64,000 nt of DNA from Hydrogenophaga sp. IBVHS1 (lineage in GTDB: Bacteria > Pseudomonadota > Gammaproteobacteria > Burkholderiales > Burkholderiaceae_C): assembly GCF_002127265.1 (NCBI RefSeq), contig NZ_NFUU01000001.1, positions 1,550,001 through 1,614,000 on the forward strand. Reading direction: 5' to 3'. The notes under the pieces are model-generated. The model was given only the letters and a program-made list of their open reading frames with translations, was not told where the DNA came from and made no database searches. The translations under genes were made by a program, and so were the position numbers. Position 1 is the stretch's first letter; each line of letters starts with the position of its first letter. This document shows, one piece after another, positions 32,723 through 41,939 of the stretch.

Positions 32723-33336
32723 GCGACTTCATCTACCTTGCTTCGCAAAGCCCGCGTCGCCTGCAGTTGCTCGAGCAGTGGGGCGTTCGTTGCGAACTGT
32801 TGCTGCCCGATGCCAGCGAGGATGCGGAAGCACTGGAGGTCGTGTTGCCGCGCGAGGCGCCGGCAGCATATGTCCAGCGCGTCACGCATCTCAAGTTGCA
32901 GGCGTCACTGGCCCGCTTGAAGCGCCGCGGTCTGCCATCCGCGCCGGTGTTGTGTGCCGACACCACCGTGGCGCTGGGCCGGCGCATCCTGGGCAAGCCT
33001 GCCGATGGCTCCGAGGCGCGACGCATGCTCGCTGAACTCTCGGGCCATCGCCATCGCGTGCTCACCGCCGTCGCCATCGGCCGACCGGGCGCACGCGCCA
33101 ACCGCACCTGGGCTGCTATTTCCACGTCGTGGGTGACCTTCGAGCCCTTGAGCCCTGCGCGCATCCGTCGATATGTCGACAGTGGCGAGCCCATGGACAA
33201 GGCCGGTGCCTATGCCATTCAGGGCAAGGCGGGACTCTGGGTCAGCCACATCAGCGGTAGTTATTCGGGCATCATGGGCCTGCCTGCGCACGAGACCGCG
33301 AGGGTGCTCGAAGCCGCCGGCGTTCGGCTGGACTGA
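32719..33336 (+). CDS. maf: Maf family nucleoside triphosphate pyrophosphatase
   Basis: Hydrolyses non-canonical or pyrimidine nucleoside triphosphates to monophosphates, a house-cleaning activity. The 205-residue protein has the Maf signature [20 protein letters not shown] (about 4-23), [18 protein letters not shown] with the catalytic aspartate, and [25 protein letters not shown]. It lies between rlmH (overlap) and rng (33-bp gap), a conserved order. YhdE versus YceF substrate class cannot be assigned safely. Confidence 0.95.
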   Translation: MSDFIYLASQSPRRLQLLEQWGVRCELLLPDASEDAEALEVVLPREAPAAYVQRVTHLKLQASLARLKRRGLPSAPVLCADTTVALGRRILGKPADGSEARRMLAELSGHRHRVLTAVAIGRPGARANRTWAAISTSWVTFEPLSPARIRRYVDSGEPMDKAGAYAIQGKAGLWVSHISGSYSGIMGLPAHETARVLEAAGVRLD

Positions 33337-33369
33337 ATCCATTACAACGATGCCACGGAGACGGCCACC

Positions 33370-34941
33370 ATGAGCCAGGACATTCTGATCAACTGGTCAC
33401 CGCAGGAGACGCGCGTCGCCGTGGTGGAGCAGGGCGCCGCGCAGGAAGTGCACCTTGAACGCACACTGGAGCGAGGTCTGGTGGGCAACATCTACCTGGG
33501 AAAGGTCTCGCGCGTGCTGCCCGGCATGCAGTCAGCCTTTATCGACATCGGCCTGGACCGCGCTGCTTTCCTGCATGTGGCCGACCTCATGCCCAATATT
33601 GCCGCCAAACACGCTGCGCCTCGTGAACGCGCGCCGCTTTCTGCGGCGCTCGATGCCGAGGCAGCCGCGCCCGCCGTGCCGGCCGCGGTCGTCAACAGCG
33701 CACCGAAAGTGCTCACGCCCAATCCTGTTCTGCCGATCGAACGGCAGATCTTTGAAGGCCAAGCGCTGATGGTCCAGGTTCTCAAGGATCCCATCGGCAC
33801 CAAGGGTGCCCGCCTCACGGCGCAAATCAGCATTGCGGGGCGCCTGCTGGTGTTCCTGCCGCAAGACAACCACATCGGTGTGTCGCAGAAAATTCCACCC
33901 GCCCAGCGAGAGGCCCTGCGCCAGCGCCTCGTTCGGCTGACAGCCACCACCGACGGCACCCCCGCAGGCGGCTTCATTCTGCGCACCAACGCGGAAGACG
34001 CCACCGACGAAGAGCTGGTCGATGACACAGCCTACCTGCGCAAGACCTGGCTGCGCATCAAGGAAGCGTCCACCCGGCAGCCGTCGGCCACGTTGCTGCA
34101 CGAGGACCTGAACCTGATGCAGCGCGTGCTGCGCGACCTGGTGGGTGCGCAGACGCAGTCGATCCGGATCGATTCGCGCGAGCAGCATGGCCTGCTCACC
34201 GCCTTCGCCGCCGAGTTCATGCCCGACACCGTGGCGAAGCTGCAGCACTACAGTGGCGAGCGCCCGATCTTCGACCTGTTCAACATTGACGAGGACATCG
34301 TGCGCGCGCTCAGCCGCCGCGTGGACCTCAAGTCCGGCGGGTACCTCGTGATCGACCAGACCGAGGCGCTGACCACGGTGGATGTGAACACCGGCGGTTT
34401 CGTGGGTGCTCGCAATTTCGACGACACGGTCTACCGCACCAACCTGGAGGCAGCCCAGGCCATCGCTCGGCAATTGCGACTGCGCAACCTCGGTGGCATC
34501 GTCATCGTGGACTTCATCGACATGGTGCGTGAAGACCATCGGGAATCGGTGCTCTCCGAATTCCGAAAGCAACTCGCGCGCGATCGCGTCAAGACCATGA
34601 CGGGCGGCTTCTCGCAGCTCGGTCTGGTGGAGATGACGCGCAAGCGGACGCGGGAGTCGCTGGCCCACATGCTCAGCGAATCCTGCGCGGCCTGTTCGGG
34701 CCGGGGCGTGGTAAAGACAGCGCGGAGCCTGTGCTACGACATCCTGCGCGAGATCCTGCGCGAGGCTCGTGCCTTCAATCCGCGTGAATTCAGGGTGGTA
34801 GCCTCCCCCAAGGTCATCGAGCTTTTCCTGGATGAAGAGCGCGCCCATCTGGCTGGTCTGTCGGACTTCATCGGCAAGCCGATCTCGCTGCAGAGTGAAA
34901 ATTCGATGACTCAGGAGCAGTACGACATCGTGCTGCTTTGA
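33370..34941 (+). CDS. rng: ribonuclease G
   Basis: Endoribonuclease of the RNase E/G family for rRNA and mRNA processing. The 523-residue protein has an S1 domain starting GNIYLGKVSRVLPGMQSAFIDIG (about 39-61), the RNase H-like and 5' sensor regions, metal-binding aspartates in TTVDVNTGGFVG and GIVIVDFIDMV, and the zinc-link CAACSGRG. It is longer than E. coli RNase G (489) mainly through an Ala/Pro-rich insert at about 79-122, inside the S1 domain. It is the last gene of the plus-strand run; the convergent msbA ends 15 bp away. Confidence 0.95.
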   Translation: MSQDILINWSPQETRVAVVEQGAAQEVHLERTLERGLVGNIYLGKVSRVLPGMQSAFIDIGLDRAAFLHVADLMPNIAAKHAAPRERAPLSAALDAEAAAPAVPAAVVNSAPKVLTPNPVLPIERQIFEGQALMVQVLKDPIGTKGARLTAQISIAGRLLVFLPQDNHIGVSQKIPPAQREALRQRLVRLTATTDGTPAGGFILRTNAEDATDEELVDDTAYLRKTWLRIKEASTRQPSATLLHEDLNLMQRVLRDLVGAQTQSIRIDSREQHGLLTAFAAEFMPDTVAKLQHYSGERPIFDLFNIDEDIVRALSRRVDLKSGGYLVIDQTEALTTVDVNTGGFVGARNFDDTVYRTNLEAAQAIARQLRLRNLGGIVIVDFIDMVREDHRESVLSEFRKQLARDRVKTMTGGFSQLGLVEMTRKRTRESLAHMLSESCAACSGRGVVKTARSLCYDILREILREARAFNPREFRVVASPKVIELFLDEERAHLAGLSDFIGKPISLQSENSMTQEQYDIVLL

Positions 34942-34956
34942 AGCGGCCGCTGGCGC

Positions 34957-36804
34957 TCAGCCGCCGGAGCCGAGTCCTTGCGAATGCAGCCGCGCATACA
35001 GGCCATCGGCCGCGAGCAACTCCGCATGCGTGCCCTGTTCGGTGATGCGTCCCTCTGCCAGCACCACCACGCGGTCGGCGTGTTCGATGGTGGAAAGCCG
35101 GTGCGCAATCACCAGCGTGGTGCGGCCCTTCATCAGGCGGGCCAATGCTTCCTGCACCAACCGTTCAGATTCGTTGTCCAGTGCGGAGGTGGCTTCGTCC
35201 AGGATCAGGATGGGTGCGTCCTTGTAGATGGCACGGGCGATGGCGAGCCGCTGGCGCTGCCCGCCCGAGAGTTCGGTGGCGTTGTGACCCACGGTGCTGC
35301 GGATGCCCTGGGGCAGGCGCTCCACCAGTTCGCCGAGGTTGGCCGAGGCCAGCGCGGCGTGCACGCGGTCGATGTCGATCTCCGCTTCGGACGCGCCCAG
35401 CGCCACGTTGGCCGCCAGTGTGTCGTTGAGCATCACCACGTCCTGGCTGACCATGGCGAACTGTCGGCGCAGGTTGGCCAGGTCCCATTGGGGAAGGGCA
35501 ACCCCGTCGAGCAATACTTCGCCTTCATCCACTTCCACGAACCGCGGCAGCAGGTTGACCAGGGTGGTCTTGCCCGAGCCCGAAGGCCCCACCAGCGCCA
35601 GCACTTCGCCTGGGGTGATGTCGAGCGAAATGCCGCGGAGCGCCGTGCGTCCGTGTTCTTCGGCTTCGCTTTGCTCTGCGCCATCCTTCGAGGGGTAGCG
35701 CACCCAGACCGAGCGCAACTGGATCTGTCCGAGCACCCGATCGACACGGTGGCTGCCCCCTGTTTGCTCGGGTGTGTGTTCAATCAGTTCAAGCCCGCGC
35801 TCCAGTGCGGCCAGACCGCGCGTGACCGGCGCGGTGATTTCGGCAAGGTGGCGGATCGGCGTGATCAGCATCAGCATGGCGGTGACAAACGCCACGAAGT
35901 TGCCCACCGTCACACCGCTGGAACTGCTTTGCCAGAGCGCCACCGCAATCACCGCCGAAAGCGCAGCCGACGCGAGCAATTGCGTGAGCGGCGTCATGGC
36001 GGCCATGGCCACGGTCGACTTGAGCGCCAGACGGCGCAGCGCCACGCTGAGCACATCAAAGCGCTCGGACTGGCGCTGCTGCGCACCATGCAGACGCACC
36101 ATGCGGTGGGCGAGGGCGTTTTCCTCCACCACATAGGCCAGCTCATCGGTGGCCTGCTGGTTGTCGCGCGTGAGCTGGTACAGCCGTCGTGAAAGCACGC
36201 GCATGATGAAAATGAGCCCCGGAAACACCATGAGCACAATCAGCGTCAGGCCCCAGTTCAGGTAGAAAAGGTAGCCCAGCAGGGCCAGCACCGTCAGGCT
36301 GTCCTTGGTGAGGGTCAGGATGGCCGAGACCAGCATCTGCGAACCGTTCTGCACCTCGTAGACCAGCGTGTTGGACAGCTTGCTCGCGCTCTGGCGCGAG
36401 AACAGCGTCATCTGCGCGTCGTTGAGCTTCACAAACATGGCTCGGCGCAGGTTGAGCAAGCCGAGACTGGCGGTGTAAGACAAGGTGTACTGCGCCACGA
36501 ATCCAGCCAGACCCCGTATGCCGAACAGGCCCATGAGCGCCACCGGCACCGCCCACAGGGGAATGCTGCCTTCGGTGAAGCCACGATCAAGCAGTGTCTT
36601 GAGCAAAGCCGGGATCATGGGCTCAGTGAGGGCGCCGATCACGGTGCTCACGGCGGCCAGCACGATGCCCGTCTTGGCCGAGCGGAAATAGGGCCACAGG
36701 CGCATGAGGCGCTGCGACAAAGAGCCTTCCAGGGGCTTGTGCAGGGTGTCGGAGTCGGTCAAGAGCGGGTCGATTCGGGAATTTGCGCGGTGCGGCGGAA
36801 CCAT
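34957..36804 (-). CDS. msbA: lipid A export ABC transporter, permease/ATP-binding protein
   Basis: Flips lipid A-core from the inner to the outer leaflet of the inner membrane. The 615-residue half-transporter has six transmembrane helices (about 45-330) and a nucleotide-binding domain: Walker A ALVGPSGSGKTTLVNLLPRF, Q-loop MVSQDVVMLNDTLAANVALG, signature ELSGGQRQRLAIARAIYKDA, Walker B ILILDEATSALDNESE and H-loop IAHRLSTIEHADR. The coupling helix pattern and length fit MsbA. The start at 36804 lacks a clear ribosome site; internal ATGs exist, so the first residues are uncertain. It is divergent from tolB with 155 bp between them. Confidence 0.93.
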   Translation of the reverse strand: MVPPHRANSRIDPLLTDSDTLHKPLEGSLSQRLMRLWPYFRSAKTGIVLAAVSTVIGALTEPMIPALLKTLLDRGFTEGSIPLWAVPVALMGLFGIRGLAGFVAQYTLSYTASLGLLNLRRAMFVKLNDAQMTLFSRQSASKLSNTLVYEVQNGSQMLVSAILTLTKDSLTVLALLGYLFYLNWGLTLIVLMVFPGLIFIMRVLSRRLYQLTRDNQQATDELAYVVEENALAHRMVRLHGAQQRQSERFDVLSVALRRLALKSTVAMAAMTPLTQLLASAALSAVIAVALWQSSSSGVTVGNFVAFVTAMLMLITPIRHLAEITAPVTRGLAALERGLELIEHTPEQTGGSHRVDRVLGQIQLRSVWVRYPSKDGAEQSEAEEHGRTALRGISLDITPGEVLALVGPSGSGKTTLVNLLPRFVEVDEGEVLLDGVALPQWDLANLRRQFAMVSQDVVMLNDTLAANVALGASEAEIDIDRVHAALASANLGELVERLPQGIRSTVGHNATELSGGQRQRLAIARAIYKDAPILILDEATSALDNESERLVQEALARLMKGRTTLVIAHRLSTIEHADRVVVLAEGRITEQGTHAELLAADGLYARLHSQGLGSGG

Positions 36805-36959
36805 GCGAGTCTGACGGGATCAAGCAGCCACACTCAGCAAAGCTGCGGCTGCGCTCACATCTTGTCACGGAAGGGCGTGAGCCCTCCGTTATTATCAGCC
36901 GGTTGGTTTCGGCACTCCAGCCGGGCTGCCACCCTCAGGAAAAGCGACACACACACAGG

Positions 36960-38276
36960 ATGCTGGATTTGACCCGACCCGAAATGCTGGCCCCCCTTCC
37001 AAGACGACGCGTGCTCGGCCTGGTTTCCTCCCTGCCTCTGCTCACCTGGCCATTGACGGAGGCTCGTGCGCAGTTTCGCGTGGAAGTCTCTGGCGTTGGC
37101 CTGACCCAGTACCCAATATCTGCCGTGGCTTTCCGCGGCAACGACGTGGCCAGCGAGAACATCGCTGCCATCGTGCGCGCCGACCTGGAGCGCAGCGGCC
37201 AGTTCCGCTTTGTTGAACCCGTTAGCACCGGTCTGGATGAAACCTCGCGCCCTGATCTCGGCCCTTGGCGTGAAAAGGGCGCCGACTCCCTGCTGACCGG
37301 CAGTGTGACCAAGCTTGCCGACGGCCGCTTCGACGTCCGTTTCCGCCTCTGGGACGTGGTGCGCGGGCAGGACCTGGGCGGTCTGAGCTACCCCGTCGGT
37401 GCCCAGGACCTGCGTCTGGCCGCCCACCGCGTGGCCGACCACATCTTTGAAAAGATCACGGGCGTCAAAGGTGTGTTTTCAACCCGCATCGCCTACGTCA
37501 CCAAGGCGGGGCCGCGCTACAACCTGTGGGTGGCCGATGCCGATGGCGAGAATGCCCGCGCCGCGCTCACCAGCCCTGAACCCATCATCTCGCCGAGCTG
37601 GGCACCCGGTGGCGCGCAGCTGGCCTATGTGTCGTTCGAAGCGCGCAAGCCGGTGATCTACGCACACGACGTGGCATCGGGCAAGCGCCGCCTGCTGGCG
37701 AACTTCAAGGGATCGAACAGCGCGCCCTCCTGGTCGCCCGACGGCCGCTCCGTCGTGGCCACGCTATCGCTCTCGGGCAACACGCAGATTTACGCCATGG
37801 ACGCCGCTGGCGGTGAACCTCGCCGCCTGAGCCAGACCGCCAGCATCGACACGGAGCCCGTGTTCAGCCCTGATGGCAGCAGCATCTACTTCGTGAGCGA
37901 TCGCGGAGGTTCGCCGCAGATCTACCGCATGAGCGCGCAGGGTGGCAATGCGCAGCGCCTCACGTTCAACGGCAACTACAACATTTCACCAGCACCCAGC
38001 CCGGATGGCCGCTGGCTCGCATTCATCTCGCGCATCGGAGGAGGTTTCCGCCTCCACGTGATGGAGATCGCCAGTGGCACGGTCACGGCGCTGAGTGAAT
38101 CCAATGCCGACGAAAGCCCGAGCTTTGCCGCCAACAGCCGCATGATCATTTACGCCACGCGCGATCGCGGTCAGGAAGCGCTCATGACCACCACCGTCGA
38201 CGGCCGCATCAAGACCCGCCTGGCGGGTTCTCAAGGCGACATCCGAGAGCCGGAGTGGGGTCCGTTCCTGCGCTGA
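36960..38276 (+). CDS. tolB: Tol-Pal system beta-propeller protein TolB
   Basis: Periplasmic partner of Pal and TolA in the envelope-spanning Tol-Pal complex, needed for outer-membrane constriction. It has about 438 residues: a signal sequence with an RRR motif before the hydrophobic core (LPRRRVLGLVSSLPLLTWPL) and likely cleavage after EARA; an N-terminal alpha/beta domain (QFRVEVSGVG, RADLERSGQFRFVEP); and a beta-propeller with repeated W-SPDGR blocks such as PSWSPDGRSVVAT and EPVFSPDGSSIYFVSDR. The arginine cluster resembles a Tat signal. The start at 36960 or 36984 cannot be decided; neither has a good ribosome site. pal follows after 77 bp. Confidence 0.95.
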   Translation: MLDLTRPEMLAPLPRRRVLGLVSSLPLLTWPLTEARAQFRVEVSGVGLTQYPISAVAFRGNDVASENIAAIVRADLERSGQFRFVEPVSTGLDETSRPDLGPWREKGADSLLTGSVTKLADGRFDVRFRLWDVVRGQDLGGLSYPVGAQDLRLAAHRVADHIFEKITGVKGVFSTRIAYVTKAGPRYNLWVADADGENARAALTSPEPIISPSWAPGGAQLAYVSFEARKPVIYAHDVASGKRRLLANFKGSNSAPSWSPDGRSVVATLSLSGNTQIYAMDAAGGEPRRLSQTASIDTEPVFSPDGSSIYFVSDRGGSPQIYRMSAQGGNAQRLTFNGNYNISPAPSPDGRWLAFISRIGGGFRLHVMEIASGTVTALSESNADESPSFAANSRMIIYATRDRGQEALMTTTVDGRIKTRLAGSQGDIREPEWGPFLR

Positions 38277-38353
38277 ACACGCGCTCGCCGGTCGACCTGC
38301 TTCCTGCACAGTCACTCCCTTTTTTCAATCCCATTCGATCCAGAGGAAATTCC

Positions 38354-38947
38354 ATGTCCAACACCCCCACATCCACCCGACTTGCTCCCCGTGAACGACT
38401 GACCCAGCGCTGGTTGCGCTTGATGGCAGGCGTGGGTCTGGCCGCTGTGCTGGCGGCCTGCAGTTCCGGTGTCAAGCTGGACAACGTGCCGGTGGAAGAC
38501 CGCGCTGGCACCGCCACGGGCGCAGGCGGCGCCGGTGCCGGTGGTCAGGGTGGCGCGGTCGATCCGCGGGGGGTGTCGGGCGTTTCGGTGGCCGGTTCCG
38601 ATGCCGCTCAGCCCAACGCCCTGACCCGGGTGGTGTACTTCGACTACGACAGTTTCGAGGTGAAGGCCGAGTTCGCTGCCGCGCTGGAAGCCAACGCGCG
38701 CTACCTGAATGCCAACCGCACACGTCGCGTGGGCCTGGAAGGCCACACCGACGAGCGCGGTGGCCGTGAATACAACCTCGCCCTCGGCCAGAAGCGTGCA
38801 GAAGCCGTGCGCCGTGCGCTGAGCCTGCTGGGCGTGACCGAGGCGCAAATGGAGGCGGTGAGTTTCGGCGAGGAAAAGCCTGCACAGACCGGTCTGGACG
38901 AGGGTGCTTTCGCCAAGAACCGCCGCGTTGAACTCACCTACCGCTGA
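38354..38947 (+). CDS. pal: peptidoglycan-associated lipoprotein Pal
   Basis: Outer-membrane lipoprotein that tethers the membrane to peptidoglycan and binds TolB. It has 197 residues with a lipoprotein signal ending LAAVLAAC (lipidated Cys about 35), a Gly/Ala-rich linker (about 50-75), and an OmpA-type peptidoglycan-binding domain with VVYFDYDSFEVKAEF, LEGHTDERGGREYNLALGQKRA and KNRRVELTYR at the end. AGAGGA precedes the ATG. cpoB starts 8 bp after its stop. Confidence 0.97.
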   Translation: MSNTPTSTRLAPRERLTQRWLRLMAGVGLAAVLAACSSGVKLDNVPVEDRAGTATGAGGAGAGGQGGAVDPRGVSGVSVAGSDAAQPNALTRVVYFDYDSFEVKAEFAAALEANARYLNANRTRRVGLEGHTDERGGREYNLALGQKRAEAVRRALSLLGVTEAQMEAVSFGEEKPAQTGLDEGAFAKNRRVELTYR

Positions 38948-38955
38948 GCAAGATC

Positions 38956-39735
38956 GTGAATCAACTGCGCTCCGCATCCGGCCTGCTGGGCTTGTGCTCC
39001 ATCGTGGTGGCAGCTGCCTGGCCCCTGCATGCCCACGCAATCTTCGGAGACGACGAGGCGCGCAGGGCCATCATCGAACTGCGTCAGAAGGTCGACAAGA
39101 ACCAGGCAGACACCGCTGCCGCCAATGCGGAGGCCAGAGAGAGCGCTGCCGCCACACGGCGCAGCCTGCTGGAGCTGTCCAACCAGATAGAGCAGTTGCG
39201 AGCCGAACTCGCGCGCCTGCGGGGACAAAACGAACAACTCGCGCGTGAAGTCTCGGAGCTGCAGCGGCAGCAAAAGGACGTGCAGGCCGGCGTGGACGAG
39301 CGCCTTCGCCGCGTGGAGCCGCTGCGCATCGAGCACGACGGCCAGACCTTCAACGCTGCGCCCAACGAGAAGCGCGACTTCGACGCCGCCATGGACCTGC
39401 TGCGCAAGTCTGATTTCGGACCGGCGTCTGCCGCCTACGCGGGCTTCCTGCAGCGCTATCCGTCGAGTGGCTACACGCCTTCCGTGCTGTATTGGCAGGG
39501 CAATGCGCAGTACGCGAGCCGAGCCTACAAGGAGTCGGTGGAAAGCCATCGGCGTCTGCTGCGCGATTTTCCTGACCACATGCGCACGCCAGAGGCCATG
39601 CTCGCCATGGCCAACAGCCAATACGAGCTGAAGGACGCGAAAGGGGCGCGCAAGACACTCGAAGATCTGGCCAAGGCTTACCCGAATTCAGAAGCTGCGG
39701 CCGCCGCGCGCGACCGCATCGCTCGCCTGCGCTGA
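38956..39735 (+). CDS. cpoB: Tol-Pal system protein CpoB (YbgF)
   Basis: Periplasmic protein that coordinates peptidoglycan synthesis with Tol-Pal constriction. It has 259 residues: a signal peptide (about 1-27, ending AHA-IFGDD), a trimerising coiled coil (about 30-115; LRQKVDKNQADTAA, IEQLRAELARLRGQNEQL) and a C-terminal TPR domain (about 135-255; FDAAMDLLRKSDFGPASAAY, YWQGNAQYASRAYKESVE, RTPEAMLAMANSQYELKDAK). The start is GTG. Same operon as tolB and pal; tolQ, tolR and tolA are not in this stretch. Confidence 0.94.
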   Translation: MNQLRSASGLLGLCSIVVAAAWPLHAHAIFGDDEARRAIIELRQKVDKNQADTAAANAEARESAAATRRSLLELSNQIEQLRAELARLRGQNEQLAREVSELQRQQKDVQAGVDERLRRVEPLRIEHDGQTFNAAPNEKRDFDAAMDLLRKSDFGPASAAYAGFLQRYPSSGYTPSVLYWQGNAQYASRAYKESVESHRRLLRDFPDHMRTPEAMLAMANSQYELKDAKGARKTLEDLAKAYPNSEAAAAARDRIARLR

Positions 39736-39790
39736 TCAGCGCTGGATCCGCATGCCCTGACGGGCGTGCGGCGGTTGGCCCCCACCTACA

Positions 39791-40912
39791 ATGGCGGCCA
39801 TGGAAATCGCCGACCTTCTCAAGCTGCAGACCCAGGTGCTCTGGGCTGCCTTCGCTGTGGCCGTGGCCTTTGGCTTCATCGCCCAGCGCACCCATTTCTG
39901 CACCATGGGCGCCGTGAGCGACATCGTCAACATGGGCGACTGGACCCGCATGCGCATGTGGGGGATGGCAGTGGGTGTGGCCATGATCGGTTTTTACGGC
40001 ATGGCCTGGCTCGGCTGGATCGATGCTGGCAAATCGATCTACACCTCCGGTCGCATCATCTGGCTGTCCGCACTCGTGGGCGGTGCCCTGTTCGGGTTCG
40101 GCATGGTGCTGGCGTCGGGTTGCGGCAGCAAGACGTTGGTGCGTATCGGTGCCGGCAGCCTCAAATCGCTGGTGGTGTTTTTCGTCATGGGTTTCGCGGC
40201 CTTCGCCACGCTGCGCGGTGTCATGGCGGTGTTGCGCGTCAACACCGTGGACCAGGTCGCCTTCGAGATTCCAGCGGGCGGCGCGATCCCGTCGTGGTTT
40301 TCTGCAAGCCTGGGGCTGGACCCGGCGATCACCGGCCTGCTGGTGGCCCTGCTGGTGGGTGGAGCCCTGGTGATCTGGGCGCTCGCCGGAGCCGGCTTCC
40401 GTACCTTCAACAACCTGCTTGCGGGCCTGGGCATCGGGCTCGTGATTGCGGCCATGTGGTGGGTCAGTGGCAGTTTCGGCTTCGTACCGGAGCACCCGGA
40501 GACGCTGGAGGCTGTCTACCTCGCCACCAACACGGGCCGCATGGAGTCGCTCACCTTCACCGCGCCCATGGCCTACACGCTGGACTGGGTCATGTTCTTC
40601 AGCGACACCTCCAAGGTGCTCACCTTTGGCGTCGTCACCGTTGTGGGCGTCGTGGTGGGCTCGCTGGTCTGTTCGCTGATCGAAGGCAGTTTCCGCTGGG
40701 AGGGCTTTCGCACCACCCAGGACACCGCCTTGCACCTGGCCGGCGCTGCCTGCATGGGCGTAGGAGGCGTGACCGCACTGGGGTGCACGGTGGGACAAGG
40801 CCTTTCGGGCTTGTCTACCTTGAGTCTGACCAGCGTGATCGCGGTCACCGGCATTTTGCTGGGAGCTGTGGGCGGTTTCCGGTTCCAGATGTGGCTGCTG
40901 GACCGCGAGTGA
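39791..40912 (+). CDS. YeeE/YedE (TsuA-like) thiosulfate/sulfur transporter
   Basis: A 373-residue inner-membrane protein with about nine or ten helices. The family's essential cysteines are visible in three equivalent motifs: RTHFCTMGAVS (about 33-43), LASGCGSKTL (about 108-117) and ALGCTVGQGLSG (about 330-341). In TsuA these pass thiosulfate through the membrane by relay. Two ATGs three codons apart are possible starts (39791 or 39800); neither has a strong ribosome site. tcdA begins within its stop (GTGA overlap), so they are translationally coupled. No TusA/TsuB-like gene is adjacent. Confidence 0.92.
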   Translation: MAAMEIADLLKLQTQVLWAAFAVAVAFGFIAQRTHFCTMGAVSDIVNMGDWTRMRMWGMAVGVAMIGFYGMAWLGWIDAGKSIYTSGRIIWLSALVGGALFGFGMVLASGCGSKTLVRIGAGSLKSLVVFFVMGFAAFATLRGVMAVLRVNTVDQVAFEIPAGGAIPSWFSASLGLDPAITGLLVALLVGGALVIWALAGAGFRTFNNLLAGLGIGLVIAAMWWVSGSFGFVPEHPETLEAVYLATNTGRMESLTFTAPMAYTLDWVMFFSDTSKVLTFGVVTVVGVVVGSLVCSLIEGSFRWEGFRTTQDTALHLAGAACMGVGGVTALGCTVGQGLSGLSTLSLTSVIAVTGILLGAVGGFRFQMWLLDRE

Positions 40913-41745
40913 ACGACGCTTCTGCCAGCGAACTGTTCGAGCGCCGCTTCGGTGGGCTGCGTCGGCTCTATGGCCTTGAAGGCTCGCAGCGCATTTTTGA
41001 TGCGCACGTGGTGGTCGTCGGTATTGGCGGTGTGGGTTCCTGGACCGTGGAGGCCTTGGCCCGCAGCGGCGTGCGCCGCCTCACGCTCGTTGATATGGAC
41101 CACGTCTCGGAGTCCAACATCAACCGCCAGATCCACGCGCTGGAGCCCACCCTGGGGCAGGCCAAGGCCGACGCCATGCGCGAGCGCATTTCTCAGTTCC
41201 ACCCGGCGTGTCGGGTGGACGTCATCGACGACTTCGTGACCCCTGACAACTGGCCTGGTTTGCTGCTTTCCTTGCCCGGCTTGGCAGATCAGATGCCTTC
41301 AGCGCTCATTGATGCCTGCGATCAAGTGCGCGCCAAGACCGCGCTGGCCGCTTGGGCCATCGAGCAAGGCGTTCCCTTCGTCTCCGTGGGTGCAGCGGGC
41401 GGCAAGCGTCTGGCCCAACAGGTGGAAGTGGCCGATCTCGCCGAGACCACGCACGACCCGCTGCTGGCCCAGCTCCGCTACCGCTTGCGCAAGCAGCACA
41501 GTGGAGCGCGTGAAGGCCGCATGGGCGTGACCTGCGTGTTCAGCCGTGAAGCCGTGGCGCCGCCCGATGCAAGCTGCGGCATCGACGCCGGTGATGGCTC
41601 GCTGAACTGCCACGGCTATGGCTCGGCTGTGAGCGTGACGGCCACCTTTGGCCTTTGCGCCGCCGGCTGGGTGATGAACGCCCTGGCCGCCGGTGCTGGA
41701 AAAAAGACGGCAACGCTTCAAGGCCCTGCCACAATGACGCTATAA
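40909..41745 (+). CDS. tcdA: tRNA threonylcarbamoyladenosine dehydratase
   Basis: Converts t6A37 to cyclic t6A in tRNAs that read ANN codons, using ATP. The 278-residue ThiF/MoeB-fold protein has FERRFGGLRRLYGLEGSQRI at the N-terminus, the nucleotide-binding VVVVGIGGVGSWTVEALARSG, LVDMDHVSESNINRQIHAL (the SNxNRQ motif) and VFSREAV with a downstream cysteine. The start is GTG overlapping the transporter stop. The TAA stop (41743-41745) lies inside a TATAAT that probably serves the tRNA-Lys genes immediately downstream, and tRNA-Lys is one of its expected substrates. Confidence 0.95.
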   Translation: MNDASASELFERRFGGLRRLYGLEGSQRIFDAHVVVVGIGGVGSWTVEALARSGVRRLTLVDMDHVSESNINRQIHALEPTLGQAKADAMRERISQFHPACRVDVIDDFVTPDNWPGLLLSLPGLADQMPSALIDACDQVRAKTALAAWAIEQGVPFVSVGAAGGKRLAQQVEVADLAETTHDPLLAQLRYRLRKQHSGAREGRMGVTCVFSREAVAPPDASCGIDAGDGSLNCHGYGSAVSVTATFGLCAAGWVMNALAAGAGKKTATLQGPATMTL

Positions 41746-41746
41746 T
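41717..41746 (+). promoter_or_regulatory. probable promoter of the tRNA-Lys pair
   Basis: A perfect TATAAT at 41741-41746 with a TTCAAG-like -35 at 41717-41722 (18-bp spacer; weak match). The -10 overlaps the tcdA stop codon, and the region after it (GCTTCGCGC) is GC-rich as in stable-RNA promoters. The tRNA 5' end is 75 bp downstream. Confidence 0.6.
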
Positions 41747-41820
41747 TTGAGGCTTCGCGCAGCAGTTCAAAAGACTCGAAGACGGACTCGAACGAGTAGG
41801 TTTTCACGCAATCCCCCCGG

Positions 41821-41896
41821 GGGGCGTTAGCTCAGTTGGTAGAGCAGCGGACTCTTAATCCGTAGGTCGAGTGTTCGAGTCACTCACGCCCCACCA
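41821..41896 (+). tRNA. tRNA-Lys (anticodon CTT)
   Basis: 76 nt including encoded CCA. Acceptor GGGGCGT pairs with ACGCCCC; D arm GCTC-AGTTGGTAGA-GC; anticodon stem GCGGA/TCCGT with loop CTCTTAA, anticodon CTT; T arm GAGTG-TTCGAGT-CACTC. A 12-bp palindrome CCCCCCGGGGGG at 41813-41824 spans its 5' processing site. It would read AAG codons and be a substrate for t6A/ct6A at A37 (adjacent tcdA). Confidence 0.97.
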
Positions 41897-41939
41897 CTGT
41901 TTTTCTGTGGTTGCCTTCAGGCATCCTTTCCGTTTTGAT

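Noticed and set aside
39766..41745. A 659-codon plus frame appearing to fuse sequence ahead of tcdA with tcdA
   Set aside because: The first part is an out-of-frame reading of the YeeE/TsuA gene; only the part from the GTG at 40909 is real.
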